Below, in pieces: positions 27,077-36,652 of a DNA stretch of 64,000 bases. The notes beneath the pieces were generated by a model that was not told the origin of the DNA, did no database searches, and saw only the letters and a list, made by a program, of their open reading frames with translations. Source of the stretch: Kibdelosporangium sp. MJ126-NF4 (GTDB lineage: Bacteria > Actinomycetota > Actinomycetes > Mycobacteriales > Pseudonocardiaceae). Location: NCBI RefSeq assembly GCF_000826545.1, contig NZ_CDME01000002.1, positions 2,179,187-2,243,186 on the forward strand, read 5' to 3'. Every line of letters begins with the position of its first letter. Positions within the stretch are counted from its first letter, which is position 1. A program made the translations under genes and the position numbers.

Positions 27077-27492
27077 GACTACAGGTATGCCGGGCGCAAC
27101 CGCGAGCGACCTGGACGCAAGCTCAAAGGAACCTGGGAGCGGTTCACTCACCAGAATTGTTCATATGCATGAACTCAAGTCACATTCTTGACCAGAGCCC
27201 GTGCCGTGGCTTAACTTTCACTCACCCTGCAGCCACGGTCCTCGACGAGGAGGAGCCAGATGCGCACCCGAGTACATCTGACTCTCGCGACGCGCGCCAT
27301 CACCGGCGTTATCGCCGGTGTTCTCCGCGCGCTCGTCTTCGACAGATCGCCTGACCAGGGGCAACTCATCAGTCGCCGACACGGGTCGGCCAGGGATTCG
27401 GCACGCTGCCGCATCCCTCTTCAGACGGGGGCTCGTTCAGTCTGGCGGCGGGAGCGAGCCCCCTCCCATCACGGTAGCGGAAGACCGGTGGC
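27077..27492. other. 416-base intergenic region with hairpin and no convincing gene
   Basis: The region separates the GT2-GtrA gene start from the Pat gene stop. It contains a candidate SD (GAGGAGGAG) before an ATG at 27260 on the plus strand, but the reading frame from it loses coding character after about 35 codons and runs into the antisense of Pat, so I do not call a gene. The left part should hold the promoter of the glycosyltransferase operon. Confidence 0.5.
27427..27463 (-). terminator. Hairpin after the Pat gene
   Basis: A 9-base perfect stem (GGGGGCTCG at 27427-27435, CGAGCCCCC at 27455-27463) lies 30 bases beyond the stop of the minus-strand Pat gene. The loop is 19 bases and there is no U-run. 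Confidence 0.5.
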
Positions 27493-30162
27493 TCAGCCCA
27501 TGCTCCGCAACCGCCGGGGACCGGTGTCGTGCCGCGACGGCGGCGGCCCCACCGCGACTCTCGCGTAGACGACACTCGCCCCGGATTCCGACGCCACAAC
27601 AGGTTCCAGGTCGAGCGTGCGCACTTCCGGCACGTCCTCGGCCAGCGCGGCCACCCGCAGCACGAGATCCTCCAGCGCGCCGAGATCCGCCATCGGGCTG
27701 CCGCCATAGCCCGCGAGCAGCGGCGCGGCCTTGGGCGCGCGCACCAGACCGGCCGCGTCCACATCGGTCATCGGGATCGACCGGTACGCCCTGTCCCCCA
27801 GCAGATCGTTGACCACCCCGGACAACCCGAACGACACCAACGTGCCGAACGACGGGTCGTCCTGCAGGCCGATCACGCACGACGTCCCCTTGGCCACCAT
27901 CCGCTGCACGTACACAGTGTCCGCTCCGGACACCTGGCGCAGATCGGTGTACGCGGCCCGCATGGCGTCCGGGCCGCTGATGTCCAGCCGCACGCCGACG
28001 AGGTCGAACCGGTGCCGCAGCAACGTGTTGGACGCCTTCGCGGCGACCGGGAAACCCAGCGCCTCCGCCGCGGCCGCTGCCTCGTCGGGGCTTCTGACGA
28101 TCTTGAACGGCGCCACCTCGATGCCGTAGAAACCCAGCAGCCGCACCACTTGCGCGTCGGACAGCCATTCGTCGCCGTCGTCCATCACGGCGTGCACGAG
28201 TTCCCGCGCCTTGTCCGACCGGATGCCGTCCGGGCGGGCGAGCGTGCCCCGGGGCGCGGACCGCCAACGGGCATACCTGGTGACCCTGGCCAACGCGAGC
28301 ACAGCACGTTCCGGGCTGGGGTACGACGGGATCGAACCGCGTCCCGGCGAGCCGTCCGGGCCGGGCACCGCGAGCTCGGCCGGGACACCCTCGGCTGCGA
28401 GGAACGTCGACACGATCGGTTTGCCGTGGCCCTCGGCCAGTCCGGCCACCGCCTCCCGCAGCTCACGGGCGTAGGTCGTGCCCGGCACGGCCAGCGGCGG
28501 CACGAACACCACCACCAGCGCGTCGACACCGTCGTGCAGCAACGCTTCCCGGACCGCCGCGGCGAACTCGGCCGGACCGGCCTGCGGCCCGACGTCCACC
28601 GGATCGCCCGCCAGTTCGAGCCCCTGCGCCAGCGCGGTGTCCGCGGCCAGCACACCGATCGCGGTGGAGTTGCCGACCACCGCGACCTTGCTGCCCTCCG
28701 GCAACGGCTGGTGCGCGAGCAGCAGCGCGGTGTCGAACAGCTGCGCCAGCGACTCGACCCTGATCACACCGGCCTGCTCGAACACCGCCTGCACGCTCGG
28801 CTCGTCGACCTGGACCGACGTCGCCGCCAGCGCGGGCGAGACGGCGTTGCGGCCCGACTTCACCGCCACGATCGGCTTGGTCCGGCCGAGCCTGCGGGCC
28901 AGCCGCGCGAACTTCCTCGGGTTGCCGAAGGATTCCAGGTACAGCAGCACCACGTCGGTCGCCGGATCGGTCATCCAGTACTGCAGCAGGTCGTTGCCGG
29001 ACACGTCCGCCCGGTTGCCCGCCGAGACGAACGTCGACAGGCCAAGGCCGCGCGCGGCCGCGTCGGCCAGGATCGCCGTGCCCAGCGCACCCGACTGGCA
29101 GAAGAACCCCGTCCGGCCGAGACCGGGCAGCTTGGGCGCGAGGCTGGCGTTGAGGCGCACCGAGCGGTCCATGTTCACCACGCCGAGCGCGTTCGGCCCG
29201 ACCACGCGCATGCCGTGCGCCCTGGCCTCCTCGGCCAGTTTCCGCTCGGCGCTGCGGCCCTCGTCGCCGATCTCGCTGAACCCGGACGTCACCACGACAA
29301 GTGCCTTGACGCCCTTGGCCAGGCAGTCGTCGAGCACCTCGTTGATGCTCGTGGCAGGCACCGCCACCACAGCGAGGTCGACCGGGTCGGGGATGTCCAG
29401 CACGCGGCGGTACGCGCGAACACCACGGACCGCCGAGTGCTCGGCGTTGACCGGGAACACCGGCCCGGCGAAGTTCGCCGAGAGCAGGTTCGTCAGCACG
29501 GCGTAGCCGACCTTGGTCGGGTCGGTCGACGCCCCGATCACCGCGACCGACTTCGGGTTCAGGACATTGTGGACACTGCGGGCCTCGGCCGCCTGCTCGC
29601 GCGAGCGCGCCACCGCGACCGACTCCTCGGTCGGATCGATCGCGAACTCCAGGTGGATCACGCCGTCCTCCAGCGCGCGGCTGACCCGGTACCCGGCGTC
29701 CTTGAACACCCGGACCATCTGGCCGTTCTCGCCGAGCACCTCGGCGGTGAACCGCTTCAGCCCGCTCTCCTGCGCCGCCGCGGCGAGGTGTTCGAGCAGG
29801 ATCGACCCGATGCCGCGGCCCTGGTGGTCGTCCTCGACGACGAACGCGACCTCGGCCTGATCGCCTTCGCCGAGCCGTTCGTAACGGCCGACCGCGATGA
29901 CGTCGTCGCCCAGCATCGCCGCGAACCCCACCCGGTTGCGGTGATCGAGCGTGACGAAGCGTTCCAGGTCCCTCGGTGGGATCCGCGGGTACGCGCCGAA
30001 GTAGCGGAAGTACCGGGTGCGCTCGGACAACCGGCCGTGGAACGCGACGAGCCGGTCGGCGTCGTCCGGGGTGATCGGTCTCAGGTGGACAGTGCCGCCG
30101 TCGGACAGCACGACGTCCGCCTCCCAGCGGCGCGGGTAGTCGTACGGGTCGAAGTCCGTCAC
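27493..30162 (-). CDS. Pat-type protein lysine acetyltransferase: GNAT fused to inactive NDP-forming acyl-CoA synthetase
   Basis: This 889-residue protein has an N-terminal GNAT domain (about 24-180; acetyl-CoA loop EDDHQGRGIGS), then CoA-binding and ligase domains (about 200-640; VIGASTDPTKVGY) and a C-terminal ATP-grasp domain (about 660-870). In true ADP-forming acetyl-CoA synthetases a His in an SHTG-type motif is phosphorylated; the matching place here reads AATSVQV with no His, as in Pat/PatZ proteins, which are acetyltransferases. Such enzymes acetylate and switch off acyl-CoA synthetases. The GTG start lies 16 bases after the acuC stop on the same strand, so acetylation and deacetylation are likely one operon. 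Confidence 0.9.
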   Translation of the reverse strand: MTDFDPYDYPRRWEADVVLSDGGTVHLRPITPDDADRLVAFHGRLSERTRYFRYFGAYPRIPPRDLERFVTLDHRNRVGFAAMLGDDVIAVGRYERLGEGDQAEVAFVVEDDHQGRGIGSILLEHLAAAAQESGLKRFTAEVLGENGQMVRVFKDAGYRVSRALEDGVIHLEFAIDPTEESVAVARSREQAAEARSVHNVLNPKSVAVIGASTDPTKVGYAVLTNLLSANFAGPVFPVNAEHSAVRGVRAYRRVLDIPDPVDLAVVAVPATSINEVLDDCLAKGVKALVVVTSGFSEIGDEGRSAERKLAEEARAHGMRVVGPNALGVVNMDRSVRLNASLAPKLPGLGRTGFFCQSGALGTAILADAAARGLGLSTFVSAGNRADVSGNDLLQYWMTDPATDVVLLYLESFGNPRKFARLARRLGRTKPIVAVKSGRNAVSPALAATSVQVDEPSVQAVFEQAGVIRVESLAQLFDTALLLAHQPLPEGSKVAVVGNSTAIGVLAADTALAQGLELAGDPVDVGPQAGPAEFAAAVREALLHDGVDALVVVFVPPLAVPGTTYARELREAVAGLAEGHGKPIVSTFLAAEGVPAELAVPGPDGSPGRGSIPSYPSPERAVLALARVTRYARWRSAPRGTLARPDGIRSDKARELVHAVMDDGDEWLSDAQVVRLLGFYGIEVAPFKIVRSPDEAAAAAEALGFPVAAKASNTLLRHRFDLVGVRLDISGPDAMRAAYTDLRQVSGADTVYVQRMVAKGTSCVIGLQDDPSFGTLVSFGLSGVVNDLLGDRAYRSIPMTDVDAAGLVRAPKAAPLLAGYGGSPMADLGALEDLVLRVAALAEDVPEVRTLDLEPVVASESGASVVYARVAVGPPPSRHDTGPRRLRSMG

Positions 30163-30178
30163 GTTCGCTCAGTCCGCT

Positions 30179-31354
30179 TCAGTCTCTTGGGTCGTCCGGA
30201 TCCAGGCCGTGCAGCGGGAACACCGCGCGCCGCACGTCCTTGACCACCGCGTCGACCGATTCGTCCGTGGAGCCGTCCCACGGCTGGTACGCGACGTCCA
30301 CGCCGTCCCCCATCGTGCGCGGCAGAGTCGCGTTGGGCGCGCGACGCAGCACGTCGTTCACCCACTCGTGCGGCAACATGGTCGCCGTGTCGATGTCCCG
30401 GTCGAGCACAGTGGCCAGCAGGTGTGTCCACGAGCGAGGCACCACCCGCAGCAACTGGTAACCGCCGCCGCCCATGGAGAGCCACTTGCCGCCCGCGTAC
30501 TGGTCGGCCAGCGACCGCAGCGTGCGGTAGGTCTCGCGGTGACCGTCCACACTGAGACAGAGCTCCGCGAGCGGGTCCTCCTCGTGACTGTCCACACCGC
30601 ACTGCGTGACCAGCACGTCCGGCCGGAACTCCCGGAGCAGCGAGGGAACCACGGCGTGGAACGCGCGCTGCCACGCCGCGTCCCGGGTGAACGGCGGCAA
30701 CGGGATGTTCACCGAGGTGCCCTGCGCGTCGGGCCCGCCGAGCTCGGTCACCCGGCCGGTGCCAGGGAACAGGGTCATCGGGCTCTGGTGCAACGAGATC
30801 GTCAGCACGCGCGGGTCGTTGTAGAACGCGGCCTGGGTGCCGTCGCCGTGGTGCACGTCGACATCGAGGTACGCGACACGCTCGGCGCCGTTGTCCAACA
30901 GCCACGAGATCGCCACGGCGCAGTCGTTGTAGACGCAGAACCCGGCCGCGTGGTCGTGCATCGCGTGGTGCAGCCCGCCCGCGATGTTGATCGCCCGGTT
31001 CGTGGCACCGGACGCGATCCGCTGTGCGGCCAGCAAGGACGCACCGACCACAAGCGACGTGGCCTCGTGCATGTTGGAGAACACCGGGTTGTCCGGCGTG
31101 CCGAGGCCGTGCCCGACGTCCCAGCCCACCATCGGCGCCTCACGCACCGCCGCGATGTACTCCGGGTCGTGGATCCGCTCGATCTCCGCGTCCGGCGCCG
31201 GTTCCGGTCGCAGCAGCTCGACGCCGTCCAGGACACCGAGCTGGGTGGCCAGCGCGATGGTCAGCTCAAGCCGGACAGGGTTGAACGGGTGATCTCCGCC
31301 CAGGTCGTAGCCGAGAAGCGCGGGGTCCCATACGACGGTGGCTGGCGTGCCCAT
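30179..31354 (-). CDS. acuC: AcuC-type zinc-dependent lysine deacetylase
   Basis: This 391-residue histone-deacetylase-family protein has the catalytic GGLHHAMHDHAAGFCVYND and zinc motif YLDVDVHHGDGTQ plus GGGGYQ near the C-terminus. AcuC proteins remove acetyl groups from acetyl-CoA synthetase and similar enzymes, reversing Pat. The ATG has no upstream SD; a TAGTGT hexamer ends 6 bases before it, so the mRNA is probably leaderless. The Pat gene follows 16 bases downstream. Confidence 0.92.
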   Translation of the reverse strand: MGTPATVVWDPALLGYDLGGDHPFNPVRLELTIALATQLGVLDGVELLRPEPAPDAEIERIHDPEYIAAVREAPMVGWDVGHGLGTPDNPVFSNMHEATSLVVGASLLAAQRIASGATNRAINIAGGLHHAMHDHAAGFCVYNDCAVAISWLLDNGAERVAYLDVDVHHGDGTQAAFYNDPRVLTISLHQSPMTLFPGTGRVTELGGPDAQGTSVNIPLPPFTRDAAWQRAFHAVVPSLLREFRPDVLVTQCGVDSHEEDPLAELCLSVDGHRETYRTLRSLADQYAGGKWLSMGGGGYQLLRVVPRSWTHLLATVLDRDIDTATMLPHEWVNDVLRRAPNATLPRTMGDGVDVAYQPWDGSTDESVDAVVKDVRRAVFPLHGLDPDDPRD

Positions 31355-31377
31355 GGCACAACACTAGTCTTAACGCC
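31355..31377. promoter_or_regulatory. 23-base divergent region with two overlapping, probably leaderless promoters
   Basis: On the plus strand TAGTCT (31365-31370) ends 7 bases before the GTG of the lipoprotein gene. On the minus strand TAGTGT (31366-31361) ends 6 bases before the ATG of acuC. Both fit the TANNNT -10 form and both put the transcript start at the start codon. The two hexamers share the ACTAGT core, so RNA polymerase could occupy only one at a time. No strong -35 is visible for either. Confidence 0.6.
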
Positions 31378-32028
31378 GTGATCCGACGGTTCGTGTGCGC
31401 AGCGGCACTCGCGTCGCTGGCGACGGTGTTGACAGTCACGGCCTGCAGCAAGGCCGTCACGGGCACCGCCGTGGCAGCCGCGCCGACCGACACCGACTCC
31501 AGCGAGCCCGACGTCACGACCACCGAGGAGGAGCGGCCCTCGACGCGACCGTCCTCTCCCACCAGTCCCTCGTCCCCCACAAGCCCCAGCACCACCAGGA
31601 CTTCGAGTCCACCGGTGACCATCGCCAAGCGGAAGGTAATCACCACGGCTCCGGCGTGCGCCACGCTGGTCACCCCGGCGGACATCGGCCGCATCACCGG
31701 GACGACCGCGGCGGCCGAGCCGGAGGACAAGGGCTTCTGCAGCTACACGCTCACCCGGTCGGGTAGTCCGGCGGGCGTGGCGCTGGTCGTGCTCACTCCG
31801 GAACTGGACACCCAGAACACCACGCCGACGACGTTCGAGGGCAACACCGCGTACCAGCTCAGCACCATCGACACCACGTGCGACCTGAGGATCGCGCTGA
31901 CCGACGACCCGGCGGCGCCCTATCGGGTGCTGTGGGTCAGTCTGGTGCTGGCCGGGCACACCGAGCCGGTCTGCGCGGCCGTCGACAAGCTCGCCAGGCA
32001 GGTGTTCACCAAGCTGCCCAGCAGTTAG
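31378..32028 (+). CDS. Putative lipoprotein, DUF3558-like
   Basis: This 216-residue protein has a signal peptide and lipobox (VTAC, Cys at residue 23), a long Ser/Thr/Pro-rich low-complexity linker (about 35-85) and a compact C-terminal domain with four Cys (PACATL, GFCSYT, TTCDLR, PVCAAV), probably two disulfides. This layout is typical of actinobacterial DUF3558 lipoproteins, whose role is unknown. It starts with GTG without an SD (leaderless) and ends convergently with the sulfurtransferase gene, overlapping 4 bases. Confidence 0.7.
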   Translation: MIRRFVCAAALASLATVLTVTACSKAVTGTAVAAAPTDTDSSEPDVTTTEEERPSTRPSSPTSPSSPTSPSTTRTSSPPVTIAKRKVITTAPACATLVTPADIGRITGTTAAAEPEDKGFCSYTLTRSGSPAGVALVVLTPELDTQNTTPTTFEGNTAYQLSTIDTTCDLRIALTDDPAAPYRVLWVSLVLAGHTEPVCAAVDKLARQVFTKLPSS

Positions 32029-32867
32029 GGGCCCGTCTCGGCGGGGCGCTGCGGGTCCCGCGACCACTCCGACCACGATCCCGGGTAGAGCACGGCGGGC
32101 CGGGCCGGGTCGGTCACCCCTGCCACTTCGAGCGCCAGCACGACCGACGACGCCGTGACACCCGACCCGCAGTAGGCACCGACCGCCGACGGGTCGTGCA
32201 CACCCAGTGAACGAAACCGTTCCGCCAGTTCGGCGGCGGGCAGCCAACGGCCGTCTTGGCTTGTGTGACCGGTGAAGGGCGCGTTCACGGCACCCGGAAT
32301 GTGCCCGGCGCGTGGGTCGACCGGTTCCGTCTCGCCCCGGTAGCGCTCCGGCACACGCGCGTCGAGCAGAACACCCGATCGTGCGAGGGCCGCCGCGCCG
32401 TCGGCGTCCACGGTCGGCATGCTCCCCGGCCGGATTTCGAGGTCACCCCGTTGCGGCTGCGGCACTTCCGTGGTCACTGGCCGCTGTTCCTGTTGCCACG
32501 CCGAGTAACCGCCGTCGAGTACCGCCACGTTCGAGTGACCGATCCAGCGCAGCAGCCACCACGCCCGAGCCGCCACCGAACCGTTGCCGTCGTCGTAGAC
32601 CACGACCGCGTCGGTGCCGTTCACGCCCGCCGATCGCAGGACTTCCCGCAGGTCATCGGGCTCGGGCAGCGGATGGCGGCCACGCTCGCCCGGCGCGGCG
32701 GCCAGGTCGGCGTCCAGGTCGAGGAACACCGCGCCGGGCAGGTGTCCGGCCATGTAGGACTCCCTGCCGGGCGGGCCGCCCAGCGCCCACCGGACGTCCA
32801 GCAGCACCGGCGGCCGGGAATCACCGAGCAGATCAGCCAGTTCCGAAGTGGAGACAAGTGCGTGCAC
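32025..32867 (-). CDS. Thiosulfate/3-mercaptopyruvate sulfurtransferase (two-domain rhodanese)
   Basis: This 280-residue protein has two rhodanese domains: an N-terminal structural one ([21 protein letters not shown]) and a C-terminal one with catalytic Cys in YCGSGVTAS. It would transfer sulfur from thiosulfate or mercaptopyruvate to thiol acceptors. The start is a GTG following GGATGGGGCG; the longer open frame upstream is antisense to the IdeR and galK genes. It reads divergently from the IdeR gene. Confidence 0.9.
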   Translation of the reverse strand: MHALVSTSELADLLGDSRPPVLLDVRWALGGPPGRESYMAGHLPGAVFLDLDADLAAAPGERGRHPLPEPDDLREVLRSAGVNGTDAVVVYDDGNGSVAARAWWLLRWIGHSNVAVLDGGYSAWQQEQRPVTTEVPQPQRGDLEIRPGSMPTVDADGAAALARSGVLLDARVPERYRGETEPVDPRAGHIPGAVNAPFTGHTSQDGRWLPAAELAERFRSLGVHDPSAVGAYCGSGVTASSVVLALEVAGVTDPARPAVLYPGSWSEWSRDPQRPAETGP

Positions 32868-32945
32868 CGCCCCATCCTGGCCCGGCGGGCGCCGGGGACT
32901 GTCGGTGGGTGCGACTACCATGGACGCGGACGAAGGGGTAGCGGC

Positions 32946-33644
32946 GTGAACGAGCTCATCGACACCACGGAAATGTACCTGCGCACCATCTACGAACTTG
33001 AAGAAGAAGGTGTGGTGCCGCTCCGCGCGCGGATCGCGGAGCGGCTGGAGCAAAGCGGCCCGACAGTCAGCCAGACAGTCGGCCGGATGGAACGCGACGG
33101 GCTGCTCGTTGTCGCCGACGACCGTCACCTCGAACTGACCGACCACGGCCGGGATCTGGCGATCGCGGTGATGCGGAAGCACCGGCTCGCCGAACGGCTG
33201 CTGGTGGACGTGATCGGCCTGGAGTGGGAACACGTGCACAGCGAGGCGTGCCGCTGGGAGCACGTGATGAGCGAGGCGGTCGAGCGCAAGCTGGTCAAGC
33301 TGCTGGGCAACCCGACCACCTCGCCGTACGGCAACCCGATCCCCGGCCTGGACAAGCTCAGTGAGGGCGGCCAGCCCGCACCGCCCGTCGAGGCCGATCT
33401 GGTCAGGGTGGACGAGGTGGCCCGCAGGGGCGGCGGCAAGGTGGAGATCCGGCGGATCGCCGAGCACGTGCAGAAGGACCTCGACCTGATGGCCGAGCTC
33501 AAGTCGGTCGGCCTGCTGCCGGGCCAGACGGTCAGCGTCGGCCCGTCCCGGGGCGACGGCAACACCATCGAGGTCAGCGGCGCGGGCAACTCCGCGCACA
33601 TCGAGCCCTCGGTGCTGCACGCGGTACTGGCGAAGTCCGAGTGA
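32946..33644 (+). CDS. ideR: Iron-dependent repressor of the DtxR/IdeR family
   Basis: This 232-residue protein closely follows mycobacterial IdeR and DtxR: the helix-turn-helix [19 protein letters not shown], the metal-site residues in [13 protein letters not shown] and ECxWEH-type segments (here [14 protein letters not shown]), and a C-terminal SH3-like domain (about 150-232). It would repress iron-uptake genes when bound to iron. It starts with GTG after GGGG and overlaps galK by 4 bases. A dtxR-galE neighbourhood is known in corynebacteria, so the linkage with galK/galE here appears conserved. Confidence 0.93.
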   Translation: MNELIDTTEMYLRTIYELEEEGVVPLRARIAERLEQSGPTVSQTVGRMERDGLLVVADDRHLELTDHGRDLAIAVMRKHRLAERLLVDVIGLEWEHVHSEACRWEHVMSEAVERKLVKLLGNPTTSPYGNPIPGLDKLSEGGQPAPPVEADLVRVDEVARRGGGKVEIRRIAEHVQKDLDLMAELKSVGLLPGQTVSVGPSRGDGNTIEVSGAGNSAHIEPSVLHAVLAKSE

Positions 33645-34798
33645 GCCAGGCCGCGAGGGCGGCCGAGGCGTTCCAGCGACTGCACGACCGGTCACCGGCC
33701 GGCGTGTGGTCCGCGCCTGGCCGCGTGAACCTGATCGGTGAACACACCGACTACAACGACGGCTTCGTGCTGCCGTTCGCGATCCCGCACCGCACCGCGG
33801 TCGCGGCCTCGCCGCGCGCGGACGACACGATCACCGTGTCGACGCTGCACGACCGGGGCCGCGCCGAGACGGCCGCACCGGTGCGGATCTCCGAACTGGC
33901 GCCGGGCTCGGTCTCCGGCTGGCCCGCGTACCCGTCGGGGGTCGCGTGGGTGCTGCACCGGCAGGGCGTCAGCGGCGGCGCGGACCTGGTGATCGCCGGT
34001 GACGTGCCCGCGGGGGCGGGCCTGTCGTCGTCGCACTCGTTGGAGTGCGCCACCGCGTTGGCACTGCTGGGTTTGGCGGGTTCACGCCAGTCGACCGGCG
34101 ACATCGCCAAGTGGATCCAGCAAGCCGAGAACGATTTCGTCGGCGCCCCAACGGGTCTGCTGGACCAGACGGCGTCGCTCAGCTGCACCGAGTCGCACGT
34201 GCTGTTCCTCGACGTGCGCTCCGGCGAGTCCGAGCAGGTCCCGTTCGACGCCTCCCGGCACGGCCTGGAAGTGCTCGTGATCGACACCAGGGCCAGCCAC
34301 TCGCACATCGGCTCCGGCTATGGCGAACGCCGCCGCGGCTGCGAGGAAGCCGCGGCGCTGCTGGGCATCCCGGCGTTGCGCGACGTCGAACTCGACGGGC
34401 TGGACGCCGCGCTGGCGACGCTGCCCGAGCGATTGCGCCCGCTCGTGCGGCACGTGGTGACCGAGAACGACCGTGTGCTGAGCACTGTCGAGTTGCTTCG
34501 CGCGGACAAGTACGCGGAAATCGGCCCGCTGCTCAGCGCGTCCCATGCCAGTCTGCGCGACGACTACCGCGTCTCGTGCGACGAGCTGGACGTGGCGGCG
34601 GAGGCGGCTGAAGCCGCCGGAGCGCTGGGTGCCAGGATGATCGGCGGCGGGTTCGGCGGGTCGGCGATCGCGTTGGTCCGCAGTGCGGCTCGCGCCGAGG
34701 TCGAGGCGGCGGTCACCGAGGCCTTCGCCAAGCGGTCGTTCACCGCGCCACGGATGTTCACGGGGGTGCCCTCGGCGGGCGCACGCCAAGATCATTGA
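33641..34798 (+). CDS. galK: Galactokinase
   Basis: This 385-residue GHMP kinase has the galactokinase signature [19 protein letters not shown], the phosphate loop [16 protein letters not shown], the catalytic Asp region GLLDQTASL and the C-terminal [11 protein letters not shown]. It phosphorylates galactose, the first Leloir step. The GTG start overlaps the IdeR gene stop (GTGA). galE follows after 43 bases, but galT is absent here. Confidence 0.93.
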   Translation: MSQAARAAEAFQRLHDRSPAGVWSAPGRVNLIGEHTDYNDGFVLPFAIPHRTAVAASPRADDTITVSTLHDRGRAETAAPVRISELAPGSVSGWPAYPSGVAWVLHRQGVSGGADLVIAGDVPAGAGLSSSHSLECATALALLGLAGSRQSTGDIAKWIQQAENDFVGAPTGLLDQTASLSCTESHVLFLDVRSGESEQVPFDASRHGLEVLVIDTRASHSHIGSGYGERRRGCEEAAALLGIPALRDVELDGLDAALATLPERLRPLVRHVVTENDRVLSTVELLRADKYAEIGPLLSASHASLRDDYRVSCDELDVAAEAAEAAGALGARMIGGGFGGSAIALVRSAARAEVEAAVTEAFAKRSFTAPRMFTGVPSAGARQDH

Positions 34799-34841
34799 AC
34801 ACAGGATCGTTGAAGTTGAAACAGGGGAAAGGGGACAGCCA

Positions 34842-35795
34842 GTGAAGCTGCTCGTCACGGGCGGTGCCGGGTACGTCGGCAGCAACTGCTCGGCACGACT
34901 CGTCGAGGCCGGTCACGAGGTCGTCGTCGTCGACGACCTGTCGACCGGCTACGCGGACGCGGTGCCGGAGGGCTGCAGGCTGATCCAGGCGGACTTCGCC
35001 GACGTGGCGAACACGGTGCTGGCCGAGGGCTTCGACGGCGTGCTGCACTTCGCGGCGAAGTCGCTGGTCGCCGAGTCGATGCAGGACCCGGCCAAGTACT
35101 GGCACGGCAACGTGGTGAACTCGCTGCGGCTGCTGGACGCGATGCGCGAGCACGGCACCCCGCGCCTGGTCTTCTCCTCCACGGCGGCGGTCTACGGCGA
35201 GCCGGACGAGGTCCCGATCCCGGAGACGGCCCCGACCCGCCCGACGAACACCTACGGCGCCACCAAGCTGGCCGTCGACCACATGATCACCTCGTACGCC
35301 GCTGCCCATGGCCTGGCCGCGGTCAGCCTGCGCTACTTCAACGTCGCGGGCGCACAGGGCCGCTACGGCGAGCGCCACTCGCCCGAGACCCATCTGATCC
35401 CCCTGGTCCTGCAGGTGGTGACGGGCCAGCGCGAGCAGATCCAGATCTACGGCGACGACTGGCCCACCGAGGACGGCACGTGCGTCCGCGACTACATCCA
35501 CGTCACCGATCTCGCCAACGCGCACCTGTTGGCGATCGAGAGCGCCACCGAGGGCAAGCACGCGATCTACAACCTCGGCAACGGCTTCGGTTTCTCGGTC
35601 AAGCAGGTCATCGAGGCCTGCCAGGAGGCGACCGGCCGCGAGATCCCGGCAAAGGTGGCCCCCCGCCGTGCCGGTGACCCGGCTGTGCTGGTGGCCTCCA
35701 GCGAGCGCGCCCGCACCGACCTCGGCTGGAAGCCGGAGCGCGCCGACATCGCCACGATCGTGCGAGACGCCTGGGCTTTCACCCAGACTCGGTAG
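34842..35795 (+). CDS. galE: UDP-glucose 4-epimerase
   Basis: This 317-residue extended-SDR protein has the NAD motif GGAGYVGSN, the catalytic Ser-Thr in [10 protein letters not shown] and YGATK (Tyr/Lys), plus the GalE-specific LRYFNVAGA and [11 protein letters not shown]. It interconverts UDP-galactose and UDP-glucose. It starts with GTG behind AAAGGGG and is followed by a strong hairpin, so it ends the IdeR-galK-galE operon. Confidence 0.93.
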   Translation: MKLLVTGGAGYVGSNCSARLVEAGHEVVVVDDLSTGYADAVPEGCRLIQADFADVANTVLAEGFDGVLHFAAKSLVAESMQDPAKYWHGNVVNSLRLLDAMREHGTPRLVFSSTAAVYGEPDEVPIPETAPTRPTNTYGATKLAVDHMITSYAAAHGLAAVSLRYFNVAGAQGRYGERHSPETHLIPLVLQVVTGQREQIQIYGDDWPTEDGTCVRDYIHVTDLANAHLLAIESATEGKHAIYNLGNGFGFSVKQVIEACQEATGREIPAKVAPRRAGDPAVLVASSERARTDLGWKPERADIATIVRDAWAFTQTR

Positions 35796-35808
35796 TTCCC
35801 ACCCCGAC

Positions 35809-35845
35809 CGAAGCACCCGCGCCGCTGGCTGCCGCGGGTGCTTCG
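35809..35845. terminator. Strong hairpin between galE and the convergent SDR gene
   Basis: Perfect 13-base arms (35809-35821 and 35833-35845; core AAGCACCCGCG) with an 11-base loop lie 14 bases after the galE stop and 32 bases before the stop of the convergent SDR gene. It can terminate both. Confidence 0.85.
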
Positions 35846-35876
35846 CTATGTCCGGGGGCAGCGGCGCGACCTGGGT

Positions 35877-36563
35877 CTACCACGGCACGGTTTCGCCGTG
35901 GCGGTCCAGGAACTGCAGGCCGGGGGCGCCTGACTGGGCTTCGAGCACGTCGACGACGGCCGGGATGCTCTGCTCCGGCCGGAGGGGCGCGTCGGGCCCG
36001 CCGAGCTGGGTCTGGTTGTGCCCTGGGTCGATGAGCAGCTTGGTCTGCCTGTCGTCGGCGTGACGGGTGGCGTAGCTGCGCATCAACTGGTTGAGCGCGG
36101 CCTTGCTGGCTTTGTAGAGCTCGTAGCCGTCCTCGGTGTTGAGCGTGATGCTCCCCTGCTCCGAGGACATGACCGCGACGGTTCCGCCGGGCGCGACGAG
36201 CCCGCGAAGGGCTTCGAGGACACGCAACGGGCTCAACGCGTTGGTGATCATCACCTCGGTGAACATGTCGGTCGGGACCTCGTCGATGGACAGGTCGCCC
36301 CGGTCGATCGCGGCGTTGACGAAGAGCAGGTCGAGCCTGCGGTCCGCCAGGCGCTCGCGGAGAGCGGCGAGTTGGTCCGCGCTGGTCATCTCCAGCGATT
36401 CGACCGACAGCCGCCCGTTCGAGGCGTCGGCGTTCGCCTGCAGCTCACCGCCGTCCTGACGCGTGGTAGCGACGACCTGCCAGCCGCGCCCGGTGAGTTC
36501 GTTGGCCAGGACCAGCCCCAGCCCCCGGGAGGCGCCGATGACCAGAGCGTGACGTGTCGACAT
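35877..36563 (-). CDS. Short-chain dehydrogenase/reductase
   Basis: This 228-residue classical-type SDR has the cofactor motif GASRGLGLVLA, an NAA-type loop (VNAAIDRG), a Ser in MSSEQGS and the catalytic YELYKASK (Tyr and Lys). The N-terminal pattern suggests NADP preference. The ATG follows GAAGGAG by five bases. It is divergent from a TetR gene with a perfect operator between them, so it is probably the target of that repressor. Substrate is unknown. Confidence 0.88.
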   Translation of the reverse strand: MSTRHALVIGASRGLGLVLANELTGRGWQVVATTRQDGGELQANADASNGRLSVESLEMTSADQLAALRERLADRRLDLLFVNAAIDRGDLSIDEVPTDMFTEVMITNALSPLRVLEALRGLVAPGGTVAVMSSEQGSITLNTEDGYELYKASKAALNQLMRSYATRHADDRQTKLLIDPGHNQTQLGGPDAPLRPEQSIPAVVDVLEAQSGAPGLQFLDRHGETVPW

Positions 36564-36590
36564 GGGAACTCCTTCATGGCAGGCGAATTT

Positions 36591-36616
36591 GTCTAGACGC
36601 GACGTTGCGTCTAGAC
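36591..36616. promoter_or_regulatory. TetR-type operator between SDR and TetR genes
   Basis: A perfect inverted repeat, arms GTCTAGACGC and GCGTCTAGAC with a 6-base spacer, lies 28 bases upstream of the SDR start and 37 bases upstream of the TetR start. Size and place fit a TetR-dimer site controlling both genes. Confidence 0.8.
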
Positions 36617-36652
36617 AGTATCACGCTGCGGCGGCCAGGTATCGTGTCTCGC

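Noticed and set aside
25826..27151. Upstream GTG start for the first GT2-GtrA protein
   Set aside because: The extra 25 codons include several rare A/T-ending codons and no SD; the ATG at 27076 gives a normal N-terminus.
27260..27568. Plus-strand frame with a strong SD (GAGGAGGAG) and a hydrophobic N-terminus
   Set aside because: After about 35 codons it loses codon bias and overlaps the end of Pat in antisense; it may be a remnant but cannot be supported as a gene.
27529..30243. 904-codon plus-strand open frame opposite the Pat gene
   Set aside because: It lies wholly antisense to a multi-domain protein with intact motifs and has Arg/His-rich shadow composition.
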